Assembly (NCBI GenBank): GCA_020746105.1
Contig: CM036618.1
Location: forward strand, 14,863,001-14,927,000
Direction of reading: 5' to 3'
DNA length: 64,000 nucleotides
DNA from: Trogon surrucura
Taxonomy: Eukaryota; Chordata; Aves; Trogoniformes; Trogonidae
Shown: in pieces, positions 58,501 to 64,000 of the stretch
Numbering within the stretch: position 1 is the stretch's first letter
Layout: each line of letters starts with the position of its first letter
The notes under the pieces: generated by a model
Told to the model about the DNA's origin: nothing
What the model saw: the letters and a program-made list of their open reading frames with translations, nothing else
Database searches by the model: none
Translations under genes and position numbers: made by a program

Positions 58501-60833
58501 CAGAGAGGGATCTTCTCTCCTAAAGGTGCATGGTTCAAATAAGATGCAATGGAGTGAACAGCAGTCCTATCATATTGTGCACACAAAGTGAGCACTTCTG
58601 CTTGCCAATGGCAGTTCTGTCTCCCTCTTAGCAGTAGGCTGAGTTTGAAGGAAAATGCACTGAGATTACTAATTAATTATAGTTGCCATACGGTACTTAA
58701 TTAAATTAATAACTTGACCAAAATCAGCCTTCTGGAAGACTGCTAAAGCCATTAAAAACCAACCCTACTTCCAGACGTACGGTTTCATTTCTTCCATTTG
58801 CTTTATCAAAGAAGTCCTGTAATGAATCAAATCCATTGCTGACTCTACACGAGGGTAGCTTTTGATCCAAATGCTCACAGTACACAGCTCACGTGTGTTA
58901 GAGGTTACTCTTAAAGTGTGAGAAAGAGAAGAGGGCTTCTGTTATTTGAATGGTAGGCAGTGGGTTTTCTTTCCTATACCCTTGGGGCTTAGTCTTTACT
59001 TCTGAATCTTGAAAAAGAGTGAAGCTGAGAGCTGAAGCCAATTGCAAAGCAATTATCCTTGATGCTCTCATTTCCTGCAGTTCCTTTCAAGGGAATGACA
59101 TTGTACAGAACTATGAATCAAGTACGGGTTACCTTGAAGCCAGACATTCATCTGTTTAGATGAGTTAAAAATCAACATTTGAGAAAAGTGGTCTAGCTGC
59201 AAATGGCAATAAAAACTAAACTCTGTTTTCAAATCATTCAGAACTAACTGCAGTTAAACAAGCTGATGAACTGATGACCCATCACTGAAACGTCAGGGAT
59301 CAGCAACTGGGAAAAGCCATGCTATTTGGTGGAGTTCACTCTTGAAGTGTGTGAAGGGTGCAAGGGTCATATTCTAGCTGATATGAGTGCACGGGCAAGC
59401 ATTCCTGCACCTCAGGGATTTTAAGCAATTTTTTTTATACCTGATAAGCTACTAGAATTTGAGTGTTATTACAAGACAGTTGTCCTGCCTGTTCTGGCTC
59501 ATTTACTGTTTTTCTGCTAAGAAGCTGAGGTAACTGCACAAAACATTTTATTGCTCATCAGGATGCCTCTCCTTTTGAATATATTTATTTAAACAAAAAA
59601 AAAAATCCTCAAGGACTTAAATATTCACAGCATTTCCATTTCAGGATCATGCAATACATATTAAAGCAAGACAGTTCAAATTACCTATTATCCTCCCAAA
59701 ATACTCTGTAATTGAAAGAGGCATCAGACATTAATCGCTTACAATTTATTGTTGGCATTGTAAATACCTCTTTACACCTAGAATGTTTTCAAAGCAAGAT
59801 ATTCACAAAGAGTTTTGAGAAAAGGTCTACAATTGCCAAAGGTTTATCCAGAGATGCATAAAGACAGAAGGGAGAAAGCAGGCATAAGAAAATTAGGACT
59901 TTTTTTTTGTCAAAAGTGAATGTATGATTTTCCGAAAAAAACAACCAAACACAAAACCAAGACGCAAACTGAATATACATTAATATATTTTAAAAATATA
60001 TTAAAAAGAGGCAGAAAAGTAGATTCTGGAAAGAGTACATCGTAAAAATTAAGACATGGAGAAAGATATAATTAACATTCCTTGATAATAAGCACCATGT
60101 AAAATAACTGAAATGCATATAGCGTACACAGTAATGTCTGGGTTTTTTTCCTTCCTATGCTCTGCTGATACTCCTGATATATTATCATAAGGTGCATTCA
60201 AGTAAAAATATTTAAGTTTTTAAGCCCTAAGTGAGGGCAAGTTGCACCTTCTGATTAAAAATATATCAATCAACTATCTTCTCAATGTGTTTGAGGAAGG
60301 ATAAAGCAAGGTAGTCAGGCAGGCATACACTTGCAGAGATTCTGCAATAATGAAGAGCCACATGCAAGGACAAAGTCAACAGGAATGGTTATGAAAAGGT
60401 GCCAGGAATCTTCTTTTTTAAGCAAAGAAAAGACTTAAATTATAGTTTCTTTTTTTTTTTTTTTTTTTAAATGAAACTGATATCTGCAGAAATACCTGCT
60501 TCATGGTTATAAATAAACCATGTTCTTTAATGTGGACTTGTAATACAGCATCACTCTGCTGACTTTGTTACATCTGTGAGGTACTTACAGTACAAATTAA
60601 AACCATTAAAGGAAATTATGTGTCAAGGAACATGCAAGAGCACTAGGGCAGGAAAAGCAAGAAGGATACTTTTACTTGGTCCAGTTGTAAATACAAAGAG
60701 CGAATAGTGCCACAGTTTTAAAAGGGTATTATTTACAGTCTTACATGATTATTTTCTGTAACTAATAGATTTTAATAACTAGGAGTTAGCAAAATGCTAG
60801 GACTATATCTATATTTTCCAATGGGCTGATATA
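55587..60833. other. AT-rich sequence, no gene seen
   Basis: No exon or transposon is recognised. It holds a cluster of TAATTA-type sites at 58670-58710, a perfect AT inverted repeat at 59981-60003 and a T run at 60450-60468. The area 58450-59400 is less AT-rich and less repetitive than its surroundings, which would fit a conserved non-coding element but does not prove one. Confidence 0.55.
60450..60468. repeat. Poly-T run
   Basis: About 18 consecutive T. No retrocopy is seen next to it. Confidence 0.9.
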
Positions 60834-61120
60834 TCATAGAATCATAGAATGGCTTGAGTTGGAAGACACCTTAAAGATCATGTAGTTTGAACCCCCCTGC
60901 CATGAGCTCAAAGCCCCATCCATCCTGGCCTTGAACACTTCCAGGGATGAGGCATCCACGACTTCCTCTGGCAACAGGTTTCACTGTCCCACCACCCACA
61001 TAGTAAAAAACTTCTCTCTAATGTCTAGTCTAAATCTACCCTACTCTAGTTTAAAACAATTGCCCTTTGTCCTATCACTACATGCCTTTGTAAAATGTTC
61101 CTCTCCAGCTTTCCTGTATG
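60834..61120 (-). mobile_element. CR1 3' end, about 290 bp
   Basis: TCATAGAATCATAGAATGGC opens the reverse-complement tail; CTTGAACACTTCCAGGGATG (60930 on) and CTCTAATGTCTAGTCTAAAT (61016 on) are the C-terminal ORF2 region. Between 60890 and 60930 it reads CCATGAGCTC where other copies have the second hairpin arm, so a small change or deletion has removed the stem. The coding part is broken. Middle age. Confidence 0.92.
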
Positions 61121-64000
61121 TGTATTCAATAGCCTTAGGACAAGGGTCATGACTGTTTATACTGTGCTAGCCATAACTCCCAAATGTTCCAACCACACAC
61201 ACAAATGTTGAATACTGGTCACTAAAAAAATTGCAATCTTTAGAGATACATAAAACCTTTTTTGAGATATAACATGCCTAGGATTTTGTGAAAGCCTGTT
61301 TCAGCTTCCCATGTTTAGAAGCATAAGTGGGGACATTGACTGCACATAAGATCGTAAGAAATCAAACAAATGCCCAGGCATATACTACAGAACTTGGTGT
61401 GCAGCATTAATTATTCTGCCATCCTCTGTGTCTCTTATTTTATTATCATGAAGAGAGAAACACACATCTATTGCTGTTTGGTTTTGTAGCTCATTCCTTA
61501 TTACTAATTCTATCGGTCACTTTTTTTTTTGTCTAGTACTCCATCTTGAGCTTTTATCACAGCTTGAATGCCAAACCACTCTTTTTGAGCTCAGGGTTAC
61601 ACACAAAGGTAACATAACACCATTACTGCTTTATTGTCTACATAAATAATGTATTTCTTTTGAGGAGTTTGCAGAAATTTGGAGGAAAGCTCTCCCTACT
61701 TTTAATTCAGGTAAAGCCAAATCATGCCACAACTCATTTATACTACTGGAAGTGAGTGCAACCATATTTTCCAAGGGTCATTTACATGTCTAGAGTAGAG
61801 AAGTGTGTGGACTGCTGTGGGAAATGTTTGTACTTTCAACATTTTAAAAAAGATTACCACTACCAATTAAAACAGCTGTGTTTCAGAATACAAGTGCTTT
61901 GCTATAAAACATATCTCTGTGACAACAGCCATACAGCACAAAGAACTGACGTAAGAAGGAACACAGATAAGTGATTCTATAATGGAACTACTTTTGGTAG
62001 GCAGAAAAGCACATATTTTTAAGTGAAAATGAGCATTATGCTGACCAAGACCACATCACATGTCTCCAACGATGTGGGCAAAAATTGTTCCAAGTATTCA
62101 GGAAATATTTATTCTGTCAAAAAAAAAGATTAAAACAGCTTTCAAAAATGCAAAAATGTAGAAAATTCTCTTTCCTTTTTACAGACTAGGACATCAGTTT
62201 AAAACCAAGACATTCAGGTGCAATTCACGTATTGTTCTGACAATTTATTATCACCATTGAAGAACAAGTGTTTCTGTTGTCTTTGACAACTGGGGATAAG
62301 GGGATAATAATGCTTGTGAGACCAGAAGAAAAATAAATTGTCAGCAAAAGGCCACATATGGTACTTCACTATTTCCAATCTTATCTCTTTGTGCTAAAAG
62401 CTCGTTTGAACATGACTCCTGGAACAATATCTGTCTAGCCTAAATAGCATGTGATAACACTACCATTTTATTCTACAGTAAGCGTTCACTCTTGTATAAC
62501 ATAGCGTGTGCATTTTAACCCTTGGAAGTCCATTGAGAAGAGGGGAAGTGTCTATAAATTATTTCAGTTTCCTGATTAGTGTGTATTCTTGCCTTGTGCT
62601 GTGTTTCTGTGTACAAATACACAGATATGCCATTTAATATAGTTTATCATAACATATATAAAGCACAACAATAGCATATATAAGTGTAGAAGTCCAATTG
62701 TATAGCTAGATATTAAAAAAAAAATTTAAACTTATCAATAATTATTAAAGGAATAACTTTATAATCACAGGGTTTTCTGAAGATAGTGTAGCTGTAGTAG
62801 TTGGAGGAGCTACAGAGAATTCATTTTGTTGGCTTTGTGTATTTGAAACACTTCATATATGGCCAATTTCACACTTTCTCTTGCATAGTCAGTTTTGATG
62901 AAAAGTGCCCTGGTTAGACCTCCTGAATGTTATCTTCCCAGGAGTTCCTGAGTCAAGCATTTCATGTGGCTCAATTTGTGCAATTTCTGTGTGACTGAGA
63001 TTTGGGATATTTGGTGTTCTTAAAGACCAGGGTCCCGTGATATTTCCTCATATTCAAGTCTTCTTAAAACAAAGACATATTTTAAGCTTTCTGCTCTTGC
63101 AGAAAGCTTGAAAAAATCAAGTGGTCAATTACAAAAGACACTGATTTTTGGTAAAAAGATCTTTTTATTTTCAGGGCCCAAGTCACAACTTTCATATAGA
63201 GTAGCTTCAATAGTATTGCTGTGCAGGTGAGATAATAGCACTTGATTTCATGGAAGCAAAACCAATTCTTTTTCTTACATGATGGATAATTCTTTTAGGG
63301 ATATTTTTCACGTTTCTATTTCAAATGTGTCAGTAGAAGCATTTTAAGAAGTATTCAAGTAGACGAAATTATCCATATATCTAAAGTAAAATCAGTATTA
63401 TAGGAAAAGAACTGATTTTTGTAAATATTATATGTAAGTAGAAGCAGTGATTAAAACAAAGTTGCATTTTTGTAACACTAAGTGGTTTTTTTAGAAAAGA
63501 ACTTATGCTTTCTGTCATCAACAAAAGTGATAAAAATGTTTATAAAATGCAGATATTTTTTTTTTGTGCTAAATAGATCAGCATGGTGTTTTACATCACA
63601 AAAATGAAACTGCAATTATATTAGCACTTGTGTATTGAGAAAACAGCCGTGTTAAAAATGTATTATGCCTTCTGAGCATTAAAACATGAATGACTATTTC
63701 TATACAAAAATCAAGTAATTTGGCATTTAAAACAATCCCCAGTTGTCATCATCACTTCCAATGCAGGTGTATTAAATATAAACAAACGCTAGCTTGTTAG
63801 ATTAATTAATGGAAATATTTAAAACTTCTTTTAAAAATCCTTCTAATTGTTTTTGAGAATTTCCATGTGTTGTTGAATAGTCTGAATAATTAATGAGGAA
63901 CACCTTCCAAATTTCCCAATGATACTTCAAATTCTCATCTTGTACAGACAATGTAAATGAAAAAAAACCACTGTAATCAATAACATTTTTCAGTTTAAAA
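61121..64000. other. AT-rich sequence, no gene seen
   Basis: A and T runs occur near 61521, 62119, 62715 and 63556. The open frame 61756-61974 contains several Cys but no recognised domain. No repeat family was recognised up to the window end. Confidence 0.6.

Noticed and set aside
59981-60003. Perfect 11 bp AT-only inverted repeat
   Set aside because: Made only of A and T in a very AT-rich stretch, so expected by chance or slippage.

Overview
The window is bird nuclear DNA, most likely from a neoavian species. It is AT-rich and contains no host exon, tRNA, rRNA, CRISPR array or bacterial gene that I can support. The avian call rests on many CR1 LINE copies with the typical 3' end (tandem ATTCTATG-type octamers and no poly-A tail) and on LTRs that match avian endogenous retrovirus LTRs as I remember them. 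It reads as a gene desert or the inside of a long intron.

Layout. At 1751-5050 a CR1 with endonuclease and reverse transcriptase remnants (minus strand, 1801-4479) sits inside the 3' part of a second minus-strand CR1. A ~90 bp CR1 tip at 9021-9115 lies in an unclassified repeat-like block (8898-9410). An ERV LTR on the plus strand covers about 15580-16441. At 21110-22169 an LTR-like block is followed by two tandem plus-strand CR1 3' ends. A small CR1 tip at 23634-23780 ends in a perfect 14 bp fold-back. A CR1 tip and two head-to-head LTR pieces fill 26661-27612. Strongly diverged CR1 copies on the minus strand lie at 28962-30300 and 37270-38235. A clean solo LTR with a 5 bp target duplication (GTCAT) lies at 39102-39918. 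CR1 pieces follow at 41831-41909, 45131-46360 (plus) and 46985-47335 (minus). The best preserved material is an inverted pair: CR1 at 50224-51266 (minus) and CR1 at 53003-55394 (plus). The second copy keeps almost a complete reverse transcriptase frame. Further CR1 pieces lie at 55477-55586 and 60834-61120.

The remaining three quarters of the window is AT-rich sequence with microsatellites and homopolymer runs. CR1 makes up about 12 kb, near 19 percent by my boundaries. No genes work together here: the only coding material is decayed CR1 ORF2 (apurinic-type endonuclease plus reverse transcriptase). I found no convincing undescribed biological system. The most useful leads are the insertion history (nested, tandem and inverted CR1s, fold-back breakpoints), two CR1 tips cut almost exactly at the ORF2 stop codon, and the intact-looking solo LTR.
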